This document shows, piece by piece, positions 46,763 to 55,912 of a DNA stretch of 64,000 nucleotides (position 1 is its first letter; each line of letters starts with the position of its first letter). A model generated the notes under the pieces. It was given only the letters and a program-made list of their open reading frames with translations, did no database searches and was not told the origin of the DNA. Location: the NCBI RefSeq assembly GCF_003837865.1, contig NZ_RQIS01000004.1:248001-312000 (forward strand), in the 5' to 3' direction. The DNA comes from Paraburkholderia dinghuensis. Lineage in GTDB: Bacteria; Pseudomonadota; Gammaproteobacteria; Burkholderiales; Burkholderiaceae. The position numbers and the translations under genes were made by a program.

Positions 46763-48240
46763 CGTCCGAACTCGTAGTCGCTCTCGCGCACGCGGCGCGT
46801 CCTGTGCCGGAACGCGAACGTGAAGCCCGGCCATAGCGCGGTGTTCTTGCCGTGTTGCGTCTGGTACCAGCTATGGCAGCCCGATTGCCAGACCGTGCGG
46901 GCGAACGTCTGCTGCAGACGTTCGTTGAATGCGCGCTGGACCTCGGGGCGTACGCTCATCGTGCGTGCGCCAGAGCGTTGCAGCACACGGATGCAGTCGG
47001 CGATATAGCGCACCTGCGACTCGATCATGAACACCATCGAGTTGTGTCCAAGCCCCGTGTTGGGGCCGACGATCAGGAACAGGTTCGGATAGCCCGCCAC
47101 GCTCACGCCGAGAAAAGCCTCGGGGCCGTCGCGGCGCCACGCCTCGCCCAGGTCCGCGCCGCCTGCGCCCGTCACGTGAAACGGCGCGTCGACGTCGTTC
47201 ACCTGGAAGCCCGTTCCGCAGATGATTGCGTCGAGCACACGGTGCGTGCCGTCGGCCGTGACGATGCCATCGGCCACGACTTCGCGTATCGGATCGTTCA
47301 CGAGCTCGGCGTTCGGTGCAGAGATCGCCGGATAGTAGTCGGACGAGAGCAGCACGCGCTTGCACCCGAGCAGATAGTCCGGCGTGAGCTTTGCGCGCAG
47401 CGCGGGGTCTTCGACCTTGCGCCCGAGGTAATCACGCGCGAATCGGGTTGGCCGCTTGAGCAGCCGCAGATCGACGACGAAACCGAGCGCGCGCGATTCG
47501 TGTTGCCAGTAAGCTGCCGCGCGTGCGATGCGTTGCGCCAGCGGTACGCGCCGATAGAGCGTGCGCATGCGCTCGCTGATCGCGTGGTCACCGCGCGGCA
47601 TGATCCACGGCGGGGTGCGCTGGAACACGGTCAGTCGTGCGACGCGCGGCTGGATGTGCGGCACGAACTGGATCGAACTTGCGCCCGTCCCGATCACGCC
47701 TACGCGCTTGCCGTCGAGCGCGTAGCGATGGTCCCAGCGCGCCGAGTGAAAGAGCGCGCCTTCGAAGCGATCGAGACCGGCCAGATCGGGCAGTGCAGGG
47801 CGCGAGAGCGGCCCATTCGCAGCGATGAGCAGATCGGCGATGATCTCGAGCGTCGCGCCGTCACGTTCGATTTCGATACGCCAGATGCGCTGCGCTTCGT
47901 CGAAACGTGCGGCGAGTACGCGCGAGCGGTACGAGATAAATCGCTCGACATCGTACTTGCGTGCGCAATGCCGCAAATAATCCAGGATTTCGTGTTGCGG
48001 CGCGAATGCGCGTGTCCAGTGCGGATTGGGTTCGAACGAAAATGAATAGAGGTGCGAAGGAATATCGCAGGCGGCGCCTGGATAGGCGTTGTCGCGCCAG
48101 GTGCCTCCGAGGTCGGCAGCGGCCTCGTAGACCGTAAACGATTCGATACCCATGCGTCGCAGGCGGATCGCCATGCCGATGCCTGCGAAGCCGCTGCCTA
48201 CGATTGCGATACGCGGCGTTTCGCCGGGTCGAAAAGCCAT
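46759..48240 (-). CDS. Flavin-containing monooxygenase (Baeyer-Villiger type)
   Basis: This 493-residue FAD/NADPH enzyme has the FAD loop IVGSGFAGIGMA (about 13-24), a GGTW motif (DLGGTWRDNAYPGAACD), a second nucleotide loop VIGTGASSIQ and the BVMO fingerprint region RFEGALFHSARWDH, a variant of FxGxxxHxxxW. ATG-motif-like CGTGFQVND follows. Such enzymes insert oxygen into ketones or oxidise heteroatoms. It converges on and overlaps the methyltransferase gene by four bases. Confidence 0.9.
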   Translation of the reverse strand: MAFRPGETPRIAIVGSGFAGIGMAIRLRRMGIESFTVYEAAADLGGTWRDNAYPGAACDIPSHLYSFSFEPNPHWTRAFAPQHEILDYLRHCARKYDVERFISYRSRVLAARFDEAQRIWRIEIERDGATLEIIADLLIAANGPLSRPALPDLAGLDRFEGALFHSARWDHRYALDGKRVGVIGTGASSIQFVPHIQPRVARLTVFQRTPPWIMPRGDHAISERMRTLYRRVPLAQRIARAAAYWQHESRALGFVVDLRLLKRPTRFARDYLGRKVEDPALRAKLTPDYLLGCKRVLLSSDYYPAISAPNAELVNDPIREVVADGIVTADGTHRVLDAIICGTGFQVNDVDAPFHVTGAGGADLGEAWRRDGPEAFLGVSVAGYPNLFLIVGPNTGLGHNSMVFMIESQVRYIADCIRVLQRSGARTMSVRPEVQRAFNERLQQTFARTVWQSGCHSWYQTQHGKNTALWPGFTFAFRHRTRRVRESDYEFGR

Positions 48241-48287
48241 GAGCGGTTCCCCTGGAACGGTTTCGCGATCGTTGCCGCGCGTCGATG

Positions 48288-48315
48288 AAAAACGGGCTCC
48301 GCGAGGGAGCCCGTT
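48288..48315 (-). terminator. Terminator of the TPR membrane protein gene
   Basis: AACGGGCTCC (48291-48300), loop GCGAG and GGAGCCCGTT (48306-48315). On the minus strand the stem is followed by TTTTT-like sequence, 40 bases after the gene's stop. Confidence 0.8.
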
Positions 48316-48354
48316 GTGCGGATTATCGTCCTGTCTCGTGGACGCTTGAGAAGC

Positions 48355-49506
48355 TTACGAGTTGCCCCAGTCGTCGGAGCTGTCGTTACTTCCGAGGTCG
48401 ACGCCGCCGCCCGAGCCATCGTTCCAGTCGTTGGAACCCTGGCCGAAGTCGACGCCGCCGCCATCGTTGCCGCGCTGGATACGTCGGCCGTCTTCGTCGA
48501 CCAAAACGTCGCGTTCGATCACGCGGTCACGGCCGTGGCCGAGCGCTTCGCAGAGCAGCACCCCGGTCAGCAGTCCGCCCATACCGCCCATGCCACCACC
48601 ACCTTGCTGCACGATGACCTGCTGCGGTTGCTGTGGCGGATACGGCGTCTGTGGCTGGCGACCAAACGCGGCATCGGCTTCGCGCGAGTAGGCCGAATCA
48701 CTTCCGTAAGCCGGGGCCGCGGCGGGCTGGGCATTCGGATCGGGACGGCCTTCGGCGCGCGCCTTGAGGCTGGCGAACTGACGCTCCAGGTCCTCGACCT
48801 GGTATGGCGGCACGGGGTTCGCACTGTTGGAAAGCGTCTCGACGAGGCTGCGCAACTGGGCTTCCAGACCTTCGACTTCTTTTTCGAGCGCCTCATGGCC
48901 CGGCAGGGTCGACAACTTCACGTCGAGCTTGAGCGAGCGCACCGAGTTGAGCAGGTCGGTAGCGCGCTTGAGTTGCTCGCGGCGGTCGTCGCCGGCTTTA
49001 GCGTCTTCATTCGATTTCGCGCGGCGCAGCGTCCAGCGCAGCACGAGCGCAACGCCGAGCAGCACGATCGCAATGCCAATCCAGGCGCCCATGCCCGGAC
49101 CGTGGCGCTGCGGCACCGAGACCGTCTCGACCTGCTGCGCAAACGGGTTATCGGCGCGGTTCGTGGTCACGGCGCCGGCACGCCCTGCATTGGCGCGGAT
49201 CATCGCTTCGACCTGGGCGAAGCGTTGCGGCGTCGTGAAGCTCAGTTGCGGATCGAGTGATCTGGCCTGCTCGACCTGCGCCAGCGCGTCGCTGTACTGG
49301 CCTTCGCGGTAGAGCACCTGCGCGTAGAGGTAGTGAGCATGCGCGTTGTTCGGGTGCGCCTGCAGGACCTCTACGAGGCCGGAATCGGCACGTTGCCAGT
49401 CGCCTTGCGACATGGCGGATTCGATCTGCTGCGCGGTGGGCACCGCGAACGCTGCGACGCTTACGAATGCAAGCGAGGCGAGGGCGGCGGCGAGATACTT
49501 TTTCAT
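48355..49506 (-). CDS. TPR-containing membrane protein with glycine-rich C-terminus
   Basis: The start at 49506 gives 383 residues. A signal peptide (to about residue 21) is followed by tetratricopeptide repeats (about 25-90, with AHYLYAQVLYREGQYSDALAQVEQA) and one transmembrane helix at about 139-158 (GAWIGIAIVLLGVALVL). A charged coiled-coil region comes next, then a Pro/Gln stretch, a glycine-rich hydrophobic patch (GGGGMGGMGGLLTGVLL) and an acidic Asp/Ser/Gly tail. It is immediately downstream of the PspA-family gene on the same strand, so both may serve envelope maintenance. The specific role is unknown. Confidence 0.78.
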   Translation of the reverse strand: MKKYLAAALASLAFVSVAAFAVPTAQQIESAMSQGDWQRADSGLVEVLQAHPNNAHAHYLYAQVLYREGQYSDALAQVEQARSLDPQLSFTTPQRFAQVEAMIRANAGRAGAVTTNRADNPFAQQVETVSVPQRHGPGMGAWIGIAIVLLGVALVLRWTLRRAKSNEDAKAGDDRREQLKRATDLLNSVRSLKLDVKLSTLPGHEALEKEVEGLEAQLRSLVETLSNSANPVPPYQVEDLERQFASLKARAEGRPDPNAQPAAAPAYGSDSAYSREADAAFGRQPQTPYPPQQPQQVIVQQGGGGMGGMGGLLTGVLLCEALGHGRDRVIERDVLVDEDGRRIQRGNDGGGVDFGQGSNDWNDGSGGGVDLGSNDSSDDWGNS

Positions 49507-49602
49507 GTTGCAGCCGGGCGGCTTGACGCCCGTCTCCATGACAATCGGGTTGGGGAGGCGACATGCATCGAGTGCGGCGCCGCCTCCAGACACCCCGGCG
49601 CG

Positions 49603-50283
49603 TTATTGCGCCGGCGTGTTCAACTGCTTCTTGAGCGCTTCGAGACGCTCGTCCACGGACGGGCCCTTGTTCAGCGCGGCGAGTTTGTCGTCGAGCGCCT
49701 TGCCGCTCGACGTGTCGGCGCTATTCAGGCGTGCGTCCGAGCGTGCGTTCGACAGATCGACCTTGTCCTCGAGTTTCTGGAAATCGGCCGAGAGATTCTT
49801 TCCGCCGATGCCGCCGAGCGCCGTCGCCGCGACGTCCTTCGCCTGCGCGATCTGCTGCTTCGCCTGCAGGATATTCGAGCGTGCGTTGAGGTCGTTGCGG
49901 CGCGAGCGCATATCGTCGATTTGCTGCTTCAGTTGATCGACCGACGGTTCGAGCTTCGCGAGTTCCGCGGCGAGCGCATCGCGCTCGGCTTCGGCCGTGG
50001 ACTGTGCGCCGAGCGCTTCGCGCGCGAGCGTTTCATCGCCCGACTGCAGCGCGCGCTTTGCGCCTTCTTCGTATTTCTTCGCCTTGTCGGCGGCCACATC
50101 GCGCTTGCTTTGCTGGGTCGCGACCTGCGCCTGGATCTCGACGAGTGCGTTCTCCGCCTTCCCGATGCTGTCGTCGAGTTCGCGCACGATCTGGCGTGCG
50201 TCGCGCGACGGGTCCTGCACCGAATCGGCGGCGTCGTTCAGCAGGCCCTTGAGCGTGCGTGAGATGGAGTCAAAAAGCGACAT
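49603..50283 (-). CDS. PspA/IM30-family membrane-associated protein
   Basis: This 226-residue protein is mostly long coiled-coil helices, beginning MSLFDSISRTLKGLLNDAAD with an amphipathic helix that can bind membrane. RQIVRELDDSIGKAENALVEIQAQVA and KKYEEGAKRALQSGDETLAREAL match PspA/IM30/Vipp1 positions. Such ESCRT-III-like proteins form membrane-stabilising assemblies at the inner membrane. GGAGAAA precedes the start. There are no pspBC or pspF genes nearby. The TPR gene follows after 96 bases. Confidence 0.9.
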   Translation of the reverse strand: MSLFDSISRTLKGLLNDAADSVQDPSRDARQIVRELDDSIGKAENALVEIQAQVATQQSKRDVAADKAKKYEEGAKRALQSGDETLAREALGAQSTAEAERDALAAELAKLEPSVDQLKQQIDDMRSRRNDLNARSNILQAKQQIAQAKDVAATALGGIGGKNLSADFQKLEDKVDLSNARSDARLNSADTSSGKALDDKLAALNKGPSVDERLEALKKQLNTPAQ

Positions 50284-50563
50284 GAATTTCTCCGTGAATT
50301 GAATCGGCCGCGATGCGCGGTTCGCCTCGTGCGGCGTCGTGCCCGCTGTCGCCAGCTTACGCCGCCCGGCACGAGTCGCGCATGCGCCGCGAAATTGGGG
50401 ACGCGGCCCGTCGATTGCAAGAGCGCATTCGATCGTACGCTGAATGGTTCGGCGAGCCACGAGGCGCAACCCGGCCGGCATCGATCGCGGATATTACACC
50501 ACGCGCCCTCTTAAAAGGGACTTAAAGGAACGGCCGCCTGGATGGCTATGCGAACGTGCGCGT

Positions 50564-51196
50564 TCACGCAAATTTGCCGTTCTCGGGCGCGCCGCCGCGC
50601 TCATCATGGTACGCGTCCGCGTCGCGGCGCGAGCGCCTGGCCCGCGTGGCGGGCGCAACGCTTGGCGACCGGAACGGTTCTTCGCCGATAGCATGCGCAG
50701 CATCGGGGGGCGTTGGGGTGTTCAGCCGTGCAGCCACCTGGGCGACTTCATCTGCGGTGCTGCTGACGTCGTGGCCGGCGGCTACGACCGAAGGCGCCGT
50801 CGAGGCTTGTGTTTCGGCGGGTGTCGTTGCGGTGTTGCGCTCTGCCGTCGCTTCGGTCAGCGCAACCTCGTCTTGCGTCTCGACCGGTGAGGCCACGAGC
50901 CCGGCTTCCTCGCGGGGAACCACGGTAACGGCAGGCCGCAATGGACTCGCGCGCCGCTCGCGCAATGGCTTGGCGGCTTTGCGCAGTACCTGCGCGAGTG
51001 CATCGGGTTCACGCGGTGCGTTCAAGCGGTCGACAATGCTTGCGGCTTTCACCTGGTCACTCGTCGCGCCGAACGCGAGTACGGCGCGGCGCATCAGCTC
51101 GCTGATGCTGATGCCGAGCTCGTCGGCCGAGGCCGATATCGCGCGCTTTTGCGCGGGTGTGACGAAGACGACGATGCGTTCGCTAGGCTTGTTCAT
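50564..51196 (-). CDS. Putative ribbon-helix-helix protein with disordered tail
   Basis: This 210-residue protein is of no named family. Residues 1-45 (ERIVVFVTPAQKRAISASADELG, then ISISELMRRAVLAFG) look like a MobC/CopG-type ribbon-helix-helix: a beta strand, then two helices. The remaining 165 residues are rich in Ala, Pro, Thr, Glu and Arg with no hydrophobic core, so probably disordered, ending in a basic RARRSRRD cluster. It may bind DNA. No mobilisation genes are nearby. Confidence 0.6.
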   Translation of the reverse strand: MNKPSERIVVFVTPAQKRAISASADELGISISELMRRAVLAFGATSDQVKAASIVDRLNAPREPDALAQVLRKAAKPLRERRASPLRPAVTVVPREEAGLVASPVETQDEVALTEATAERNTATTPAETQASTAPSVVAAGHDVSSTADEVAQVAARLNTPTPPDAAHAIGEEPFRSPSVAPATRARRSRRDADAYHDERGGAPENGKFA

Positions 51197-51827
51197 GATC
51201 GGCTGTCAGGTCGGCCTCGGGTCCCGGAACGGCTACGGCTCGATTGCATCGGGTCGCTCGCGGGTCGCGTGCTTGATCGATGACAGTCGCATATCGGCCG
51301 GGCGGGATGTGCCGCAGTTGTCGAGACGGAAACCATAATACGGCCTGACGCGCGATGCGCAACGCTCAGGTGTATGGGTCTCGGGGCGCATGACGCAAGA
51401 ATATGCTGGCGATCTGGGCGAGCGATGCATTTTCTGGTGGTGAACCGGGACCAGTCTGAAAACCTTTTGCGAAGAACGCCCCGGATGGCGCAAAGAGCCG
51501 CCTTTCGCGCCGAAAATGCGGGCGGGACGACACTCGCGCCAGTCGACACATCAGGCGCATGAGGATTTTTTTACAAAAAATCCCGTTCTGTCCCCCGCGA
51601 ATTATTTAGAATGCGCTGTTACATTGCACGATGGCGCGCCACATTGTGTGCGGCGCGGCCGGACGGGGGCGTTGCCGGTCGCATTGCGGCCACCGGCACA
51701 AGCAGGCACAAGCGTGCACAAAGCCGGCGCTACCGCCAGCCGCATCGACGCCGTGACGCCATGACCACGATCTGTGTGTGCGAAACGCGCAGCGCGGCGC
51801 ACGCCGGACGGGCCAAACTTTCCAGCC
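51197..51827. other. Gene-free divergent region upstream of mrcA
   Basis: No supported gene in 630 bases. It should contain the promoters of mrcA (plus) and the ribbon-helix-helix gene (minus). A perfect AT-rich hairpin sits at 51563-51583, and TAGAAT at about 51607-51612 is a possible -10 box for mrcA. Confidence 0.5.
51563..51583. repeat. AT-rich perfect hairpin upstream of mrcA
   Basis: GGATTTTTT (51563-51571), loop TAC and AAAAAATCC (51575-51583) form a 9-bp stem, unusual in such GC-rich DNA. It could act as a weak terminator or a binding site. Confidence 0.5.
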
Positions 51828-54332
51828 ATGCCAATTATCAAACGACCGCCTTCTCCGCAGTACCCGAACGACGATCGGGAGCCTTCCTTCCACAACGGAT
51901 CCCCTGGGCTACAGCAGCCGGAGCGCCACACGACCTCACGTGACGGCGCCGGACGCGCTCGCTCGCTTGGCGGGTCGGTCGCACTCTGGTTCGTCGGGTT
52001 GATCGTGACGCTGCTCGCGGTCGGCGCGTTGATCCTCGGCTATGGGCTTGTCGTGATGGGGCCGCAGTTGCCTTCTCTCGATGCGCTCACCGCGTATCAC
52101 CCGAAGGTGCCGTTGCGCGTCTATACCGCCGATCACGTGCTGATCGGCGAGTTCGGCGAGGAGCGCCGGCAAATCGTGCGTTTCAAGGACATTCCCGACG
52201 TGCAGAAGAAGGCGGTGCTCGCGATCGAGGACTACCGCTTCTACGAGCACGGCGGCGTCGACTTCGTCGGCATTCTGCGTGCGGGCGTGTCCGACGTGAT
52301 GCACGGCGGCGCGTCGCAGGGGGCAAGTACGATCACGATGCAGGTCGCGCGCAACTTCTTCCTGTCGAGCGAGAAAACCTATACGCGCAAGATCTACGAG
52401 ATGCTGCTCGCCTACAAGATCGAGCGCGCGCTCACGAAGGACCAGATTCTCGAGCTGTACATGAACCAGATCTATCTGGGGCAGCGCGCCTATGGCTTTT
52501 CGGCGGCGGCGCGCGTGTACTTCGGCAAGGACCTGAAGGACATCACGCTTGCGCAGGCCGCGATGCTCGCGGGTCTGCCGAAGGCACCGTCTGCGTATAA
52601 CCCGATCGTCAATCCGCGCCGCGCGAAGATCCGCCAGGAGTACATCCTCAAGCGCATGCTCGATCTCGGCTACATCACCCCGGCACAGTATGATGAGGCG
52701 ATCAAGGAGCCGATCGTCACGAAGAACTCGGGCAACGAGTACAGCGTTCACGCCGAGTACATCGCCGAAATGGTGCGGCAGATGATGTACGCGCAGTACA
52801 AGGACGAGACCTACACGCGCGGCCTGACGGTCACGACGACGATCGATTCCGCCGATCAGGAAGCCGCCTACAAGGCGGTGCGCAAGGGCGTGATGGATTA
52901 CGAGCGCCGCCACGGCTATCGCGGTCCCGAGGGCTTCGTGCAATTGCCCGCCGACGGTGGCGACCGCGACCAGGCCATCGACGATGCGCTCACCGATCAC
53001 CCGGACAACGGCGAGATCGTCGCGGCCGTCGTCACCGACGCGAATCCGCGCGCGCTCAAGGCGCAACTGCTCGACGGCACGACGATCACCGTGAGCGGCG
53101 ACGGCCTGCGCTTCGCAGCGAACGCGCTTTCGCCGCGCGCAACGGACGCCCAGCGCATCCGGGTGGGTTCGATCGTGCGCGTGCTCCCCGACGACAAGGG
53201 CAACTGGCAGATCACGCAACTGCCGCAGGTGGAGGGCGCGCTTGTGTCGCTGACACCGCAGGACGGTGCTATCCGCGCGCTCGTCGGCGGCTTCGACTTC
53301 AACAAGAACAAGTTCAACCACGTCACGCAGGCCTGGCGCCAGCCGGGCTCGAGCTTCAAGCCGTTCATCTATTCGGCGTCGCTCGAAAAGGGCCTTGGAC
53401 CGGCGACGATCATCAACGACGCGCCGCTGTACTTTCCGCCGAGCACGCCGGGCGGCGACGCGTGGGAGCCGAAGGACGACGACGATCCGCAAGGCCCGAT
53501 GCCGATGCGCCTCGCGCTCCAGAAGTCGAAGAACCTCGTGTCGATCCGCATCCTTTCATACATCGGCGCGAAGTACGCGCAGGACTATGTGACGCAACGC
53601 TTCGGCTTCGACGTCGACAAGACGCCGCCGTATCTGCCGATGGCGCTGGGTGCCGGGCTCGTCACGCCGCTGCAGTCGGCGGGTGCGTATTCCGTGTTCG
53701 CGAATGGCGGTTATCGCATCAATCCGTATCTGATCGCCGAAGTCGACGATGCGAATGGCCAGCCGGTGCTGCGCGCCCAGCCGCTCGTCGCGGGCCAGAA
53801 CGCACCGCAGACGATCACGCCGCGCAATGCGTACGTCATGAACAGCCTGCTGCACTCGGTGGCGACGGCCGGCACGGGCGCTGGCACGAACGTGCTGCAT
53901 CGCGACGATCTGCAGGGCAAGACCGGCACGACCAACGATGCAAAGGACGGCTGGTTCGCCGGCTATCAGCGCACGCTCGTGGCGGTCGCGTGGATGGGCT
54001 ACGACCAGCCGAAGAGCCTTGGCAGCCGCGAATTCGGTGCGCAGCTCGCGTTGCCGATCTGGGTCGAGTACATGCAGCGCGCGCTGCGCGGCGTGCCGCA
54101 GCAGCAACAGCCGATGCCGGACGGTGTGGCGTCGATCGGCGGTGAGCTGTACTTCTCGGACATGACGCCGGGTAGCGGCTTTATCGCAAGCATCGGTCTC
54201 GATGCGGCGAATCCGGCGGGGGGCGTGACCGATGCCGTTGGCAGCACGGGGCCGGGCGGATTGGCAACGCCGAGCGTCACGTCGACAGAAAAGAAGCAGA
54301 TCATGGATCTGTTCGAGTCGAACAAGCCCTGA
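51828..54332 (+). CDS. mrcA: Penicillin-binding protein 1A (class A, bifunctional)
   Basis: This 834-residue inner-membrane enzyme polymerises and cross-links peptidoglycan. It has a short cytoplasmic tail and one helix (VALWFVGLIVTLLAVGALILGYGLVV, about 50-75). The glycosyltransferase domain has catalytic Glu in AIEDYRFYEHGGVD, GASTITMQVARN and KIYEMLLAYKIERALTKDQILELYMN. An OB-like insert follows, then the transpeptidase with nucleophile Ser in PGSSFKPFIY, SKN and GKTGTTND. The start MPIIKRP at 51828 matches PBP1A N-termini, so the upstream GTG is not used. A terminator follows. Confidence 0.95.
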   Translation: MPIIKRPPSPQYPNDDREPSFHNGSPGLQQPERHTTSRDGAGRARSLGGSVALWFVGLIVTLLAVGALILGYGLVVMGPQLPSLDALTAYHPKVPLRVYTADHVLIGEFGEERRQIVRFKDIPDVQKKAVLAIEDYRFYEHGGVDFVGILRAGVSDVMHGGASQGASTITMQVARNFFLSSEKTYTRKIYEMLLAYKIERALTKDQILELYMNQIYLGQRAYGFSAAARVYFGKDLKDITLAQAAMLAGLPKAPSAYNPIVNPRRAKIRQEYILKRMLDLGYITPAQYDEAIKEPIVTKNSGNEYSVHAEYIAEMVRQMMYAQYKDETYTRGLTVTTTIDSADQEAAYKAVRKGVMDYERRHGYRGPEGFVQLPADGGDRDQAIDDALTDHPDNGEIVAAVVTDANPRALKAQLLDGTTITVSGDGLRFAANALSPRATDAQRIRVGSIVRVLPDDKGNWQITQLPQVEGALVSLTPQDGAIRALVGGFDFNKNKFNHVTQAWRQPGSSFKPFIYSASLEKGLGPATIINDAPLYFPPSTPGGDAWEPKDDDDPQGPMPMRLALQKSKNLVSIRILSYIGAKYAQDYVTQRFGFDVDKTPPYLPMALGAGLVTPLQSAGAYSVFANGGYRINPYLIAEVDDANGQPVLRAQPLVAGQNAPQTITPRNAYVMNSLLHSVATAGTGAGTNVLHRDDLQGKTGTTNDAKDGWFAGYQRTLVAVAWMGYDQPKSLGSREFGAQLALPIWVEYMQRALRGVPQQQQPMPDGVASIGGELYFSDMTPGSGFIASIGLDAANPAGGVTDAVGSTGPGGLATPSVTSTEKKQIMDLFESNKP

Positions 54333-54358
54333 GGGGTGGGGACTTCGCTAGCAGCTGC

Positions 54359-54396
54359 AAAAGCGGCGCGTCGGCAACGGCGCGCCGCTTTTGTTT
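54359..54396 (+). terminator. Terminator after mrcA
   Basis: AAAAGCGGCGCG-type stem (54359-54370), a 10-base loop and CGCGCCGCTTTT (54381-54392), then GTTT. Confidence 0.88.
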
Positions 54397-54495
54397 GGTG
54401 GTGACGGTGTCTGCCGTGAGACCAAAGCAACAGCTATTCGCCGGCCGGATCAATTAATCTGCACTGCGAATTGTTAAGAGGGCGCCGTAACGAGC

Positions 54496-54918
54496 TCAGA
54501 AACTATCGTGATAGCCCAGACCAACCATCGTCCCACGCTTGTCGCGGTTATACGCGACGGCCCAATGCATGGCCCATGCGTCGGTCAGGGCGCCGACGGC
54601 ATCGGCAAACAGATCCTTGTAAGAGAACCCATTGCCGCGGCAGGTGCCATCGTAGATTTCTTTCGCCAGTCCTGGCACGGTGCCAATCATCGTGCCATAG
54701 ACGACCGGATGGTCGGTGTCGCGCGTGATCCAGCCGCCAAACGCGCCGAATGGCAGCGATACGGCAAAGTGCTCCAGCTTGTCGGTGCCGGTCCAGCTAT
54801 CCGACGTTGTGGTACGGAAGCCGCCGTGCGAGGTGTTGCAGTCGTAACTGGCGTGGGCGGTGGAACTCAATGCCAGCGCGAGTGCGAGGCCGAGACTCTG
54901 TTTGAGGAGGCGGGGCAT
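54496..54918 (-). CDS. YfiM-like periplasmic protein (DUF2279-type)
   Basis: This 140-residue protein has a signal peptide cleaved near STAHA-SYD. The mature part contains DKLEHFAVSLPFGAFGGW, GTVPGLAKEIYDGT and FSYKDLFADAVGA, which follow the D-x2-x-HF...AKE.D......KD...D..GA layout of YfiM-type proteins. It has no lipobox cysteine at the cleavage point (one Cys lies four residues beyond). Function is unknown. It is transcribed singly, convergent with mrcA. Confidence 0.65.
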   Translation of the reverse strand: MPRLLKQSLGLALALALSSTAHASYDCNTSHGGFRTTTSDSWTGTDKLEHFAVSLPFGAFGGWITRDTDHPVVYGTMIGTVPGLAKEIYDGTCRGNGFSYKDLFADAVGALTDAWAMHWAVAYNRDKRGTMVGLGYHDSF

Positions 54919-55225
54919 GAGCGTGAGGTTGTGCTATAGCGACGCCGCCGCCAATGCCCGACACGAGCCGGTGGACGGTAGCGCTCTCCGATTAAACTGT
55001 TTGTATGAATGAGTAGTAATGCGAACTAATTTGCCGAATCAAACGTGTTCGGCGGTCGCAGTGTAGCAGCGTTGTCTCGAAAATAGTCTTACGAAATTTC
55101 TGTCGGAAACACGCGCGGGTGGCAGAGTCGCGGTTCAGGGGCGCTCAGCCATTGCGATCGCCTGGCTGAGCGTTCGACGTACTGCACGTCTGGGCGGGGT
55201 GGGAGATCTGTGCGAGGCGATGCCG
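54919..55225. other. Gene-free spacer
   Basis: About 300 bases with no gene seen. The first 180 bases are relatively AT-rich and probably contain the promoter of the YfiM-like gene. Confidence 0.5.
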
Positions 55226-55834
55226 CTATCGAGGCGCGCGGGCACACGCCGCTTCCAATGCGTCCTCCAGCCGGTCGTTGCCCCAGAACATCTCGTTGTC
55301 GACGAAGAAGGTCGGCGCGCCAAATATGCCACGCTCGCGCGCCTCACGAGTCGCGTCGCGCAGCCGCTGGCGATTGGGTTCGGCGAGCGCGTCTTCGACG
55401 ATACGTTGCGCGGGCAGACCAAGCTGCTCGAGTACCTCGATCACGGCATCGGGCGTATCGACTTCCCGATCCTCGCCGTAATTGCGGGTCATGATTGCGC
55501 GGCACCAGGCGGGCATCCACGGTTCGTCGGCGCCCAGCACGGCGATGCGCGTCGGCAGAACGGCGCGGCGCGGGAACACCGTGGGCTGCTGCCACGGAAT
55601 GCCGTACTTGCGGCACTGACGCAACATGTCCCGCCAGACGTAAGCGCCTTTTTCCTTCTGCACGACAAACGGCGGTCCTTCCCAGCCGAGCGCTTCGAAG
55701 ACCGGGCCGATCAGGAACGGCCGCCACTGCACGCTCACGTCTGCGTGCTGTGCGGCAGCCTCGATGCGCATCACGCTAAGGTAGCTGTAGTTACTGGCGA
55801 GGTCGAACCAGAATTCGAGGTCGGGCGAGGGCAT
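55226..55834 (-). CDS. DsbA-fold 2-hydroxychromene-2-carboxylate isomerase family protein
   Basis: This 202-residue cytosolic protein has a thioredoxin/GST-kappa fold. LEFWFDLASNYSYLSVMR carries the conserved Ser/Tyr near the glutathione site. VQWRPFLIGPVFEALGWEGPP and the C-terminal ERGIFGAPTFFVDNEMFWGNDRLEDAL are hallmarks of the HCCA isomerase family. Members isomerise naphthalene-pathway intermediates, but many act on unknown substrates. No aromatic degradation genes are adjacent. Confidence 0.88.
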   Translation of the reverse strand: MPSPDLEFWFDLASNYSYLSVMRIEAAAQHADVSVQWRPFLIGPVFEALGWEGPPFVVQKEKGAYVWRDMLRQCRKYGIPWQQPTVFPRRAVLPTRIAVLGADEPWMPAWCRAIMTRNYGEDREVDTPDAVIEVLEQLGLPAQRIVEDALAEPNRQRLRDATREARERGIFGAPTFFVDNEMFWGNDRLEDALEAACARAPR

Positions 55835-55912
55835 GGCGGCATCTCCATTTCGATGGCCGCGCCTGCGTGGCTAAGCGGCGATTTCGATCATACTGCGCGC
55901 GACCGCTCGCGA

